The position numbers and the translations under genes were made by a program. Positions 25,961-34,090 of a stretch of 64,000 nt of DNA are shown here, piece after piece. Under the pieces are notes generated by a model. That model searched no databases. It worked only from the letters and a program-made list of their open reading frames with translations, and was not told the DNA's origin. Where the stretch lies: contig JALOAL010000005.1 in assembly GCA_023228825.1 (NCBI GenBank), positions 62,001-126,000 on the forward strand, written 5' to 3'. The stretch is from Dehalococcoidia bacterium (lineage in GTDB: Bacteria > Chloroflexota > Dehalococcoidia > UBA2979). Positions within the stretch are counted from its first letter, which is position 1. The number at the start of each line of letters is the position of its first letter.

Positions 25961-26596
25961 ATGACCACAGCCATGCCTGCCTCGAGCACCCCGGGCGCCC
26001 CGGACGGACAGCCCGCCACCACCACGCACACCGTGGCCGCGCTGGTGGAGGACCGCCCCGGCGTCCTGAACCGAGTGGCCAGCATGTTCCGCCGCCGCGG
26101 GTTCAACATCGCCTCCCTTGCCGTGGGCGTCACGGAGGAGGAGGGCGTCTCCCGCATGACCATCGTGGTGGAGGGCCCCCCGGAGATCGGCGACCAGGTG
26201 CAGAAGCAACTGGACAAGATGATCGACGTGATCACCGTGGAGACCATCCAGGAGGACCAGGCCGTCACGCGCGAACTGGCGCTGATCAAGGTCTCCGCCC
26301 GCCCGGACCAGCGACGCGAGATCATCGACCTGATCGACATCTTCCGGGCGTCCGTGGTGGACGTGTCCGCCACCTCTCTGATCATCCAGTTGACCGCAGC
26401 CGCAGACACCCTGGACGCGCTGGTGGAGAACTTGCGGCCGTACGGCATCCGGGAGATGGTGCGCACCGGTCGCATCGCCCTTGCGCGCGGCCCTCGCACC
26501 ACGGCGGTGCACCAGCACGAGCCGGAGGCGCTGCGTCGCTTCCACCAGGAGGCCGGACGCTTCCCGGGCGGCGATCTGCCCTACGCGAGCAACTGA
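25961..26596 (+). CDS. ilvN: Acetolactate synthase, small (regulatory) subunit
   Basis: 211 residues, from ATG 25961 with AGGAG upstream. The ACT domain begins at about residue 24 (HTVAALVEDRPGVLNRVASMFRRRGFNIASLAVG) and binds valine for feedback inhibition. A C-terminal ALS_ss_C domain follows (RELALIKVSARPDQRREIIDLIDIFRASVVDVSATSLIIQLT). The N-terminal ~22 residues (Pro/Ala/Thr) and a ~30-residue tail (HQHEPEALRRFHQEAGRFPGGD) extend beyond the usual subunit size of about 160-170. Confidence 0.95.
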   Translation: MTTAMPASSTPGAPDGQPATTTHTVAALVEDRPGVLNRVASMFRRRGFNIASLAVGVTEEEGVSRMTIVVEGPPEIGDQVQKQLDKMIDVITVETIQEDQAVTRELALIKVSARPDQRREIIDLIDIFRASVVDVSATSLIIQLTAAADTLDALVENLRPYGIREMVRTGRIALARGPRTTAVHQHEPEALRRFHQEAGRFPGGDLPYASN

Positions 26597-26703
26597 CCCT
26601 GAACGGGGGTCGCACCGGGCCGCCTCGCGCGGGCCGCCAGCAACGCGAGTAGCACGGACGCGGACAAAGCCGCGGCAGCATGTTCCAGGAGGAGACGAAC
26701 CCA

Positions 26704-27699
26704 GTGGCGAAGATTTACTACGACGCCGATGCCGACCTGTCAGTCCTGAAGGGGCGCACTGTCGGCGTCATTGGCTTCGGCTCCCAGGGGCACGCGCACG
26801 CGCAGAACCTGAATGACTCCGGCGTGGACGTAGCGGTAGGCCTCTACCCCGGCTCGCGCTCCTGGCAGAAGGTCATTGACGCCGGCCTGCGCGTGGGCAC
26901 CGTAGACGAGGTGGCCCAGCAGGCGGACGTGATCATGGTCCTGGTCCCGGACCAGATCCAGAAGGCCATCTACGACGACCACATCGCGCCGCACCTGACC
27001 GCAGGCAAGACGCTGATGTTCGCCCACGGCTTCAACATCCACTTCAACGCCATCCAGCCGCCAGAGGACGTGGACGTCTCCATGATCGCCCCCAAGGGCC
27101 CCGGCCACCTGGTGCGCCGCGTGTTCGAGGCGGGCGGCGCCGTCCCCGCCCTGGTGGCCATCCACCAGGACGCCACGGAGGGCGCGCTGGCCACGGCGCT
27201 GGCCTACGGCAAGGGAATTGGCTCCACCCGCTCCGGCATCCTGGAGACCACCTTCCGCGAGGAGACGGAGACCGACCTCTTCGGTGAGCAGGCGATCCTC
27301 TGCGGCGGCCTGACCGCCATGATCAAAAACGCCTTCGAGACCCTGGTGGAGGCGGGCTACCAGCCGGAGTCCGCCTACTTCGAGACCTTCCACGAGGTGA
27401 AGTTGATCGTGGACCTGATGTACGAGGGCGGCATGGAAGCCATGCGCAGTTCCATCAGCGACACCGCCGAGTTCGGCGACTACACCCGCGGCCCGCGCAT
27501 TGGCAACGAGGCGCAGAAGGCGGAGATGAAGAAGATCTTGCGCGAGATCCAGACCGGCGAATTCGCGCGAGAATGGATCCTGGAGAACCAGGCGGGCCAG
27601 CCTCGCTTCCAGGCGCTGCGCCGCATCAACGCGGAGCACCCGATCGAGGAAGTCGGCCGCGAGGTGCGCGGCATGATGGCCTGGCTGGAACAGAAGTAG
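26704..27699 (+). CDS. ilvC: Ketol-acid reductoisomerase
   Basis: 331 residues from GTG 26704 (MAKIYYDADADLSVL), the normal class I length; AGGAGG at 26687-26692 supports it, while ATG 26680 would add eight residues that include the Shine-Dalgarno. The Rossmann motif is GFGSQGHAHAQNL, followed by FAHGFNIHF, and the Mg-binding acidic helices with ETDLFGEQAILCGG. It converts acetolactate to 2,3-dihydroxy-isovalerate with NAD(P)H. Part of the ilvB-N-C-leuA-C-D operon; a 305-nt gap with hairpins separates it from leuA. Confidence 0.95.
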   Translation: MAKIYYDADADLSVLKGRTVGVIGFGSQGHAHAQNLNDSGVDVAVGLYPGSRSWQKVIDAGLRVGTVDEVAQQADVIMVLVPDQIQKAIYDDHIAPHLTAGKTLMFAHGFNIHFNAIQPPEDVDVSMIAPKGPGHLVRRVFEAGGAVPALVAIHQDATEGALATALAYGKGIGSTRSGILETTFREETETDLFGEQAILCGGLTAMIKNAFETLVEAGYQPESAYFETFHEVKLIVDLMYEGGMEAMRSSISDTAEFGDYTRGPRIGNEAQKAEMKKILREIQTGEFAREWILENQAGQPRFQALRRINAEHPIEEVGREVRGMMAWLEQK

Positions 27700-27750
27700 G
27701 CAACGGACTGACATGACGCGCGCTCACGCCCCCCGCCCGGCGCATGTAGA

Positions 27751-27776
27751 CGTCGCCGTACGCACGTACGGCGACG
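27751..27776. repeat. Perfect 12-bp inverted repeat after ilvC
   Basis: CGTCGCCGTACG (27751-27762) and CGTACGGCGACG (27765-27776) are exact complements separated by CA. No U-run follows, so as RNA it is a stable hairpin and could slow RNA polymerase or protect the ilvBNC transcript. As DNA it could be an operator. It lies 52 nt after the ilvC stop. Confidence 0.6.
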
Positions 27777-27799
27777 CCAGCGTGCCCGCGCGGGGGCGG

Positions 27800-27934
27800 A
27801 TGCGAGAGGCCGGTAGCAACCGGCCTCTCGGCACGTCCCGCGCGTCCGCGCTCCGGCTCGCGTCCCGTCTCCTGGCGCCTGGCTTGCCGGCGGGCCTCCT
27901 CGCCCTCGTCCTTAGGCAGCCCTCCTCCGCCTGA
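27800..27934 (+). CDS. Candidate Leu-rich leader peptide upstream of leuA
   Basis: An open frame ending at TGA 27934; ATG 27800 gives 44 residues and an in-frame ATG at 27713 would give 73. The last 26 residues read RLASRLLAPGLPAGLLALVL... with nine Leu in 21 positions, and the stop lies inside a hairpin. It precedes leuA by 70 nt. By analogy with the ilvB and cimA leaders it may report leucyl-tRNA charging within the operon. No promoter or clear ribosome site is seen, so translation is uncertain; the Leu excess could be chance. Confidence 0.4.
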   Translation: MREAGSNRPLGTSRASALRLASRLLAPGLPAGLLALVLRQPSSA

Positions 27935-27953
27935 CGGCGCGGATGGGAGGGCT
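27803..27953 (+). terminator. Hairpins between ilvC and leuA, possible internal attenuator
   Basis: CGAGAGGCCGG (27803-27813) pairs perfectly with CCGGCCTCTCG (27820-27830) around TAGCAA. Further on, AGCCCTCC (27918-27925) pairs with GGAGGGCT (27946-27953), enclosing the stop codon of the Leu-rich frame. Neither has a strong U-tract. Together with the inverted repeat at 27751 they make this 305-nt gap far more structured than other gaps in the operon. Confidence 0.45.
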
Positions 27954-28004
27954 CCCACTATCAGGGGACGAATCCAGGACGACACCGAGCGAACGAGGAA
28001 CCAC

Positions 28005-29567
28005 ATGACCACCGCGAACAACTCCGGCGACAAGATCTACATCTTCGACACCACCCTCCGCGACGGCGAGCAGTCCGCCGGCATCGCCTTCACCATGGAC
28101 GAGAAGGTGGAGATCGCCCGCCAACTGGCGAAACTGAACGTGGACATCATCGAGGCGGGCTTCCCCGCCACCTCCCCCGGCGACCGCGAGGCCATCTCCG
28201 CCATCGCGCGCGAGGTGAAGGGCCCGGTGATCGCCGGACTGGCGCGCGCCGTGATGGCGGACATTGACCACGCGTACGAGGCGGTGCGCGGCGCGGAGTC
28301 GCCCCGCATCCACGTCTTCCTGTCCTCCAGCGACATCCACCTGGCGCAGCAACTGCGCAAGAACCGCGAGGACGTGATCGAGATGGCGCGGGCCGCGGTG
28401 GCGCACGCGAAGAAGTACGTCTCCGACGTCGAGTTTTCGCCCATGGACGCCACGCGCTCTGATCGCGAGTTCCTGCACCAGATCGTGCAGGCGGCCATCG
28501 AAGAAGGCGCCACCACCGTGAACATCCCGGACACCGTGGGCTACGCCATCCCCCACGAGTTCGAGGACCTGATCCGCTCCATCGCAGAGAACGTCCCCAA
28601 CATCGACCGGGCTCGGATCTCCGTGCACTGCCAGAACGACCTCGGCATGGCCACCGCGAACTCGCTGGCGGGCATCCTGGGTGGCGCCCGCCAGGTGGAA
28701 GGCACCATCAACGGTATCGGCGAGCGCGCCGGCAACGCCGCCCTGGAAGAAGTGGTCATGGCCATCCACACGCGGCCGGACTTCATGCACGTCCGCACGG
28801 ACGTGAACACGCGGGAGTTCTACGCCGCCAGCCAACTGGTGGAGCGCTACTCCGGCATGACCCTGCAGCCGCACAAGGCGATCGTGGGCAAGAACGCCTT
28901 CCGCCACTCCTCCGGCATCCACCAGGACGGCATCCTGAAGATGCGCGAGACGTATGAGATCATGGATCCGCGGGTGATCGGCATCCCAGAGGGCAACTCG
29001 ATCGTCCTCACCAAGGTGTCTGGCTCGCACGCGGTGAAGTCCCGCCTGGCCGACCTGGGCGTGGAACCGACAGACGCGGAGTTCAAGCGCATCTTTGACG
29101 CCTTCAAGGACGTGGCGGACGCCAAGGACGAGGTGGACGACCGCGACCTGATGGCCATCCTGGCGGAGCAGACGCAGATCAGCGTGCAGGACGCATGGAC
29201 GCTGGACCTGGTGCAGGTCTCCAGCAGCGACCACGGCGCCCCCACCGCCTCCGTCCGCCTGGTGGACTCGGAAGGCCAGCCGCGCATGGACGCCGCCATT
29301 GGCACCGGGCCGGTGGATGCGATCTACCGCGCCATCAACCGCGCGCTCGGCCTGGAAAACGAACTGATCGAGTTCAGCGTGAAGTCCGTGACGGAGGGCA
29401 TCGACGCACAGGGCGAGGTCACCATCCGCATCCGTACGGACGGCGGCATCTACCAGGGCCGCGCGTCGGACACGGACATCCTGGTGGCCGCCGGACGCGC
29501 CTACGTCCACGCGGTCAACCGCTCCATCGCCGCCGCACAGCGGGCAGAGGCCGTTTCGAGCCGGTAG
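28005..29567 (+). CDS. leuA: 2-isopropylmalate synthase
   Basis: 520 residues. The DRE-TIM catalytic domain starts with FDTTLRDGEQ (residues 14-23), with HCQNDLGMATANSL supplying the metal-binding histidine region and NGIGERAGNAALEEVVMA the acetyl-CoA side. GKNAFRHSSGIHQDG is in the linker. The C-terminal LeuA dimer domain (from about residue 395) carries leucine feedback control. It condenses acetyl-CoA with 2-oxoisovalerate. ACGAGGAACC precedes ATG 28005. leuC follows 39 nt later. Confidence 0.96.
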   Translation: MTTANNSGDKIYIFDTTLRDGEQSAGIAFTMDEKVEIARQLAKLNVDIIEAGFPATSPGDREAISAIAREVKGPVIAGLARAVMADIDHAYEAVRGAESPRIHVFLSSSDIHLAQQLRKNREDVIEMARAAVAHAKKYVSDVEFSPMDATRSDREFLHQIVQAAIEEGATTVNIPDTVGYAIPHEFEDLIRSIAENVPNIDRARISVHCQNDLGMATANSLAGILGGARQVEGTINGIGERAGNAALEEVVMAIHTRPDFMHVRTDVNTREFYAASQLVERYSGMTLQPHKAIVGKNAFRHSSGIHQDGILKMRETYEIMDPRVIGIPEGNSIVLTKVSGSHAVKSRLADLGVEPTDAEFKRIFDAFKDVADAKDEVDDRDLMAILAEQTQISVQDAWTLDLVQVSSSDHGAPTASVRLVDSEGQPRMDAAIGTGPVDAIYRAINRALGLENELIEFSVKSVTEGIDAQGEVTIRIRTDGGIYQGRASDTDILVAAGRAYVHAVNRSIAAAQRAEAVSSR

Positions 29568-29606
29568 GGCTCACGATCAACTAGAGGACCATCGGAAGAG
29601 ACAACC

Positions 29607-31007
29607 GTGCCGAAGACGATCATCGAGAAGATCTGGGAACAGCATGTGGTGCGCACCGCACCCGGCGAGCCGGACCTGCTCTACATCGACCTCCACCTGG
29701 TGCACGAGGTGACCAGCCCGCAGGCCTTCGAAAGCCTGCGCATGACCGGACGCCCCGTGCGACGCCCGGACCTGACGCTGGCCACCGTGGACCACAACGT
29801 GCCCACCACCAACCGCAACGACCCGAACCCGGATCCGCTCTCCGCCAGGCAGATCGAGACGCTTCGGCAGAACGCCCAGGACTTCAGCGTCCCGCTCTGG
29901 GACATCTTCGATATCCGCCAGGGCATTGTGCACATCATCAGCCCGGAGCATGGCCTCACCCAGCCGGGCATGACGATCGTGTGCGGCGACTCGCACACCT
30001 CCACGCACGGCGCCTTCGGTGCGCTGGCGTTCGGCATCGGCACGTCGGAGGTGGAGCACGTGCTGGCCACCCAGACGCTGCCGCAGTCCCGCCCGAAGAC
30101 CATGGCGATCGAGGTCACCGGCGCCCTGCACGAGGGCGTCACCGCCAAGGACGTGGTGCTGGCCATCATCCGCAAGATCGGCGTGGACGGCGGCGTGGGC
30201 CACGTGATCGAGTACCGCGGCGACGTCATCCGCAACCTCTCCATGGAAGGCCGCATGACCGTCTGCAACATGACGATCGAGGGCGGTGCGCGCGCCGGCC
30301 TGATCGCCCCGGACGAGACCACCTTCGCCTACCTGAAGGGCAAGGAATACGCGCCGCAGGGCGAGGCCTGGGACGAGGCGGTCGCCTACTGGCAGGCCCT
30401 GGCCACGGACGACGGCGCCGAGTTCGACACCGTCGTCACCCTGCGCGGCGAGGACATCGAACCGCACGTGACGTGGGGCACCACGCCCGCGCAGAGCGTG
30501 GGCGTGACCGCCGCGGTGCCGCAGCCAGAGGAGGCGCCCACGGCCTCCGCGCGGGAGACCGCAGAGCGCTCCCTGAAATACATGGACCTCCAGCCGGGGA
30601 CGCCCATCCAGGACATCGCGGTGGACCGCGTGTTCATCGGCTCCTGCACCAACGGCCGTATCGAGGACCTGCGCGTGGCAGCGAAGGTGGTGGAGGGCCG
30701 CAAGGTGGCCTCCTCCGTGCGCGCCATGGTGGTGCCGGGCTCCGGCCTGGTGAAGAAGCAGGCGGAGGAGGAGGGCCTGCACCAGGTCTTCCTGGACGCC
30801 GGCTTCGAATGGCGTGAACCGGGCTGCTCCATGTGCCTGGGCATGAACCCGGACATCCTGCTCCCCGGCGAGCGCGCCGCCTCCACCAGCAACCGCAACT
30901 TCGAGGGCCGGCAGGGCGCGGGCGGCCGCACCCACCTCGTCAGCCCTCAGATGGCCGCCGCCGCCGCCATCGAGGGCCGCTTCGTAGACATCCGGGAATG
31001 GAAGTAG
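29607..31007 (+). CDS. leuC: 3-isopropylmalate dehydratase, large subunit
   Basis: 466 residues, full length for bacterial LeuC. The [4Fe-4S] cysteines are visible in IGSCTNGRIEDLR and GCSMCLGMNPD. DHNVPTTNRND and GDSHTSTHGAFGALAFGIGTSEVEHVLATQ are aconitase-family substrate loops. With LeuD it isomerises 2-isopropylmalate to 3-isopropylmalate. The stop is two bases before the leuD ATG, so the subunits are coupled. Confidence 0.96.
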   Translation: MPKTIIEKIWEQHVVRTAPGEPDLLYIDLHLVHEVTSPQAFESLRMTGRPVRRPDLTLATVDHNVPTTNRNDPNPDPLSARQIETLRQNAQDFSVPLWDIFDIRQGIVHIISPEHGLTQPGMTIVCGDSHTSTHGAFGALAFGIGTSEVEHVLATQTLPQSRPKTMAIEVTGALHEGVTAKDVVLAIIRKIGVDGGVGHVIEYRGDVIRNLSMEGRMTVCNMTIEGGARAGLIAPDETTFAYLKGKEYAPQGEAWDEAVAYWQALATDDGAEFDTVVTLRGEDIEPHVTWGTTPAQSVGVTAAVPQPEEAPTASARETAERSLKYMDLQPGTPIQDIAVDRVFIGSCTNGRIEDLRVAAKVVEGRKVASSVRAMVVPGSGLVKKQAEEEGLHQVFLDAGFEWREPGCSMCLGMNPDILLPGERAASTSNRNFEGRQGAGGRTHLVSPQMAAAAAIEGRFVDIREWK

Positions 31008-31009
31008 CC

Positions 31010-31633
31010 ATGAAGGCAGTCAAGGGCGTCACAGGTCGCGCGGTTCCGCTGAACAAGGCGGACGTGGACACCGACCAGATCATGCCGAAGCAATTCCTGA
31101 AGCGCATTGAGCGCTCCGGGTTTGGGCCGTACGCGTTCCACGACTGGAAGAAGGATCCGGACTTCGTCATGAACGTCCCGGACTACCAGGGCGCGCCCAT
31201 CATGCTGGCGCAGCAGAACTTCGGCTGCGGCTCCTCGCGCGAGCACGCCGTGTGGGGGCTGGAGGATGCCGGCGTGGAGGCGGTGATCGCTCCCTCGTTC
31301 GGCGACATCTTCCGCAACAACTCCTCCAAGGTGGGCCTGCTCACCATCGTCCTCCCGCAGGAGGACGTGGATCACCTGATGAGCCGGCACGAGGAACTCC
31401 CCACGGCCGAACTCGTGATCGACGTGGAGGCGCAGACCGTGGCCGTCGCCGACGGTTCCTGGTCCCGTCACTTTGACCTGGACCCGTTCGTCAAGCACCG
31501 GCTGCTCAACGGCCTGGACGACATTGGCCTCACGATGCAGCACGAGGCCGACATCGCGACGTTCGAGACCACTCGCAGCCCGCTCAAGCCGGACACCAGC
31601 CGCGCGGGCGAGGGCACGCTCAAGGTGGGGTAG
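31010..31633 (+). CDS. leuD: 3-isopropylmalate dehydratase, small subunit
   Basis: 207 residues from ATG 31010; an in-frame ATG at 30998 overlapping leuC is possible. Swivel-domain motifs: DVDTDQIMPKQFLK, FGCGSSREHAVWGLEDAG and IFRNNSSKVGLL. Forms the heterodimeric isomerase with LeuC. It is the last gene of the ilvBNC-leuACD unit and is followed by a strong bidirectional terminator. Confidence 0.95.
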   Translation: MKAVKGVTGRAVPLNKADVDTDQIMPKQFLKRIERSGFGPYAFHDWKKDPDFVMNVPDYQGAPIMLAQQNFGCGSSREHAVWGLEDAGVEAVIAPSFGDIFRNNSSKVGLLTIVLPQEDVDHLMSRHEELPTAELVIDVEAQTVAVADGSWSRHFDLDPFVKHRLLNGLDDIGLTMQHEADIATFETTRSPLKPDTSRAGEGTLKVG

Positions 31634-31656
31634 CCCCCCGTCCGAGCCAGACACGC

Positions 31657-31685
31657 AGAGAGGGCGGCCAATGGCCGCCCTCTCT
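31657..31685. terminator. Bidirectional terminator of the ilv-leu operon
   Basis: AGAGAGGGCGGCC (31657-31669) and GGCCGCCCTCTCT (31673-31685) form a perfect 13-bp stem with a 3-base loop, placed between leuD and the convergent secreted-protein gene. The following sequence is only weakly U-rich on either strand, but position and stem quality make a terminator role likely. Confidence 0.8.
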
Positions 31686-31712
31686 GTCGTACCGGCCACC
31701 CCGGGACGAGCG

Positions 31713-32141
31713 TTAGTCCCCCTCGCTGACCACCAGGGTCACCTCGTAGTCCTCCGCGTCCGCCGGCTGCGAGGCCAGCGGGTAGGGCTGCACGTCGCGG
31801 AGGGGGATCCGCACGCCCGCCACCTCCACGCGCTGCTCCTCGCCGAGGTACTCCACCTCGAAACGCTCGCCGTCCAGCGTGAAGGCGAGCACCGCGCGCC
31901 CCTGCCAGGCGCACATCGCGTCGGCCGGGCAGCGGGAGTCCTCCACCACCTCGACAAAGCCGAGGACCGCGCCGTCCGGGAGGGTGACCTCCGAGCCGAA
32001 GTCGATCACCAGGGCCTGGCCCCACGCCCCCGCCTGCACCGGTGTCACCCCCGTCGCCCCACGGAGCGGCGTCACGAAGGACACGAAGGCCAGCGCCAGG
32101 ACTGATGCCGCCAGCACGGGCAGCAACAGCATCTTCATCAT
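31713..32141 (-). CDS. Secreted protein with SRCP...CxWxG domain, unknown function
   Basis: 142 residues. The N-terminus MMKMLLLPVLAASVLALAFVSF is a signal peptide or anchor. The mature part has a small beta domain: ALVIDFGSEVTLPDGAVLGFVEVVEDSRCPADAMCAWQGRAVLAFTLDG, then LRDVQPYPLAS and EDYEVTLVV. The SRCP..(x)..CxWxG arrangement recurs in uncharacterised exported bacterial proteins and suggests a disulfide. Convergent with leuD. Confidence 0.72.
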   Translation of the reverse strand: MMKMLLLPVLAASVLALAFVSFVTPLRGATGVTPVQAGAWGQALVIDFGSEVTLPDGAVLGFVEVVEDSRCPADAMCAWQGRAVLAFTLDGERFEVEYLGEEQRVEVAGVRIPLRDVQPYPLASQPADAEDYEVTLVVSEGD

Positions 32142-32235
32142 CTGCGGTTCCCACTTCCTCGATCACTACCGCCTGCGATGTGGTGCTCCTGTGACGCCGG
32201 CGCGCAGCCACCGGTTCCCCGCTACCATCCGCTGG

Positions 32236-33192
32236 ATGCCCCCGATACCCGAGGCCGCCCGCCTGCTCACGCCCCAGATCCGCGCGCGCCTTGCCGAGGT
32301 GCTGCCAGACGCAGACGCGGCGGGCGCGTCGTTCCTCGGCCAGGGCTGGGGGTCGGCCGCCTTCCTCGTCCCCGCGCCGGGCGCCCCGGCCGGAGACTGG
32401 GTGCTCCGCCTCCCCCGCCCGCAGGCGCCCTGGGCCGTGGAGGACCTCGAACGCGAGGTACGCCTCCTCCCCTTCCTGGAGCGCCGGCCGTTCGAGGTCC
32501 ACACGCCGCGCGAGGCGCGCATGCTGACGGACGCGGCCGGCGCTACGCTGGGCGCCCTCCACCGGCTCGTCCCCGGCACGCCGCTCTCGGAGCGCGCCGC
32601 ACCTCGAGGCCGCGTTCGCGCTGACCTGTGCGCGCAGATCGGGCGCTTCCTCTCCGTGCTGCACGCGTCGCCGCACGCCGAGGCGAAGCGCCACGGCGCG
32701 CGCGACGTGGACCTCTGGACCACGGAGTATCGAGGGCGCATCGAGGAAGCGTGCGCCGTCCTCCCACCCGGCGCGCGCACCTGGCTGGAACGCGAGGCCG
32801 CGGAGTTCGAGGCGCGCGGCGGCACCTCGGACGTGCGGCGCGCGCTAATCCACTCCGACCTCTCGGGCGACCACTTCATCCTCGATGAGTCGGGCCTCGC
32901 CGGGGTGATCGACTTCGCGGACGCGCGCATCGCCGATCCGGCCATGGACTTCGCGGGCGTCCTCAACCACCTCGGCCCGCGCGACCTGGAGCAAGTGTGG
33001 GCGCACTACGACGGCGAGGTGGACCAGGCCGCCCGTTACCGCACCCGCTTCTACATCCGCGTCGCGCCCATCTTCCAGGTGGTGGACGGCTTCATCGCCA
33101 TCGGCCCAGACGAGCGCCGCAAGGGCATCCGTCGCCTCGCCGCGCACGCCGGACATGCGGCCCGCACAGGATTGGGGGATTCAGTCCCCTGA
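32236..33192 (+). CDS. Aminoglycoside phosphotransferase (APH)-fold kinase
   Basis: 318 residues from ATG 32236, which lies seven bases after TACCAT, so possibly leaderless. The kinase-like fold is seen in FLGQGWGSAAFLVPAP (P-loop-like), WVLRLPR with the ATP-binding basic residue, the catalytic loop LIHSDLSGDHFIL (H-x-D, with His in place of the usual Asn) and the metal site GVIDFADARIADPAMDF. APH-fold enzymes phosphorylate aminoglycosides, choline, homoserine or sugars; resistance should not be assumed. Followed by a lipoprotein gene after 57 nt. Confidence 0.85.
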   Translation: MPPIPEAARLLTPQIRARLAEVLPDADAAGASFLGQGWGSAAFLVPAPGAPAGDWVLRLPRPQAPWAVEDLEREVRLLPFLERRPFEVHTPREARMLTDAAGATLGALHRLVPGTPLSERAAPRGRVRADLCAQIGRFLSVLHASPHAEAKRHGARDVDLWTTEYRGRIEEACAVLPPGARTWLEREAAEFEARGGTSDVRRALIHSDLSGDHFILDESGLAGVIDFADARIADPAMDFAGVLNHLGPRDLEQVWAHYDGEVDQAARYRTRFYIRVAPIFQVVDGFIAIGPDERRKGIRRLAAHAGHAARTGLGDSVP

Positions 33193-33249
33193 GCGGGAAC
33201 CACCGGGCTCCTCCTCGCGTCGAATGAGGCACACAGGAGGAATCGAACC

Positions 33250-33939
33250 ATGCCCCTCTCGCTGCCTCGAACATTCATCGAGCACCCCATCCGACTCGCC
33301 GTGATCGCGCTCGCCTGCATCACCCTGCTCCTCGCCGCGTGTGACAGCACGGACGCCGCCGGCGGTGACGACGAACCGCGCGCCACGCCCAGCGTGACCA
33401 GCACCGACGTCGCGCCCACCGGAGGCAGTGCCGGCGAGGCCGCTGGCGGTGCAGCCGGAGGCGGCATCGAGCCCGCCAACCCGGAGGAGCCGCCCCAGGG
33501 CATCCTCAACTCTGGCGCTGGCAGCGTCCCGCTGGGCCTCGGCACCTACTGCTGGTCGCCGCCGACCGGCGGCGGCCGGACGGCGATGTGCGTCGACAAA
33601 CTCGGCATCATCACCGCGCCGGACAACCTCGTCGTGCAGCCGGGCGAGCACCTCACCGTCAGCGGTGACGAGATCCTGATGCCGCCTATGTCCATCGGCT
33701 ACGCCTACCTCAATCCCACCTCCGCCGAACCCATCGCGTCGGGGGAGGACTTCCGCGCATGGTCGTCGGTCAGCACGGAGGAGTGGGCGATCAAGTTCAC
33801 CGACAACCAGTCCGGCGAGGACGTGCTCACGCTCCCGGACGACCTCGCCCCGGGGCGGTACATCCTCGCCGTGAACTACAGCGCCGGGCCCGACCGCGGC
33901 TCCGAGGCGACGTATGGCGCGATCCTCGTGGTCGAGTAG
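33250..33939 (+). CDS. Secreted lipoprotein, unknown function
   Basis: 229 residues with AGGAGG before the ATG. The signal ends in the lipobox LLAAC (Cys ~31). A low-complexity Gly/Ala/Thr linker (residues ~33-75) leads to a beta-rich domain (PLGLGTYCWSPPTGGG...MCVDKLGIIT...) with two cysteines likely bridged, ending in LAPGRYILAVNYSAG. The layout is typical of surface lipoproteins with an immunoglobulin-like module. No enzymatic motif is seen. Confidence 0.75.
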   Translation: MPLSLPRTFIEHPIRLAVIALACITLLLAACDSTDAAGGDDEPRATPSVTSTDVAPTGGSAGEAAGGAAGGGIEPANPEEPPQGILNSGAGSVPLGLGTYCWSPPTGGGRTAMCVDKLGIITAPDNLVVQPGEHLTVSGDEILMPPMSIGYAYLNPTSAEPIASGEDFRAWSSVSTEEWAIKFTDNQSGEDVLTLPDDLAPGRYILAVNYSAGPDRGSEATYGAILVVE

Positions 33940-33982
33940 CAAGCGGCCCCACCACGAGGGCGAACACAACGAGGGGCGGAGT

Positions 33983-34090
33983 TACACTCGGCCCCTCTGC
34001 ATGCCCGCATCCGCATGCCCGCAATCGCGTTTCGCCTCGGTGTTGGGAGTCCTAGATGGCCACGTTCGACATCCTCGTCCTGCCCGGTGA
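33983..34090 (+). promoter_or_regulatory. Possible leuB promoter with short upstream frame
   Basis: TACACT (33983-33988) is a candidate -10 box. Twelve bases later ATG 34001 opens a 29-codon frame (MPASACPQSRFASVLGVLDG...) that contains VLGVL and ends at TGA 34090, overlapping the leuB start at 34056. It could be a third leader-type peptide or only chance; the -35 is poor. Confidence 0.35.

Noticed and set aside
32236..33192. Antibiotic-resistance call for the APH-fold gene
   Set aside because: The fold covers many small-molecule kinases and nothing in the context points to aminoglycosides.
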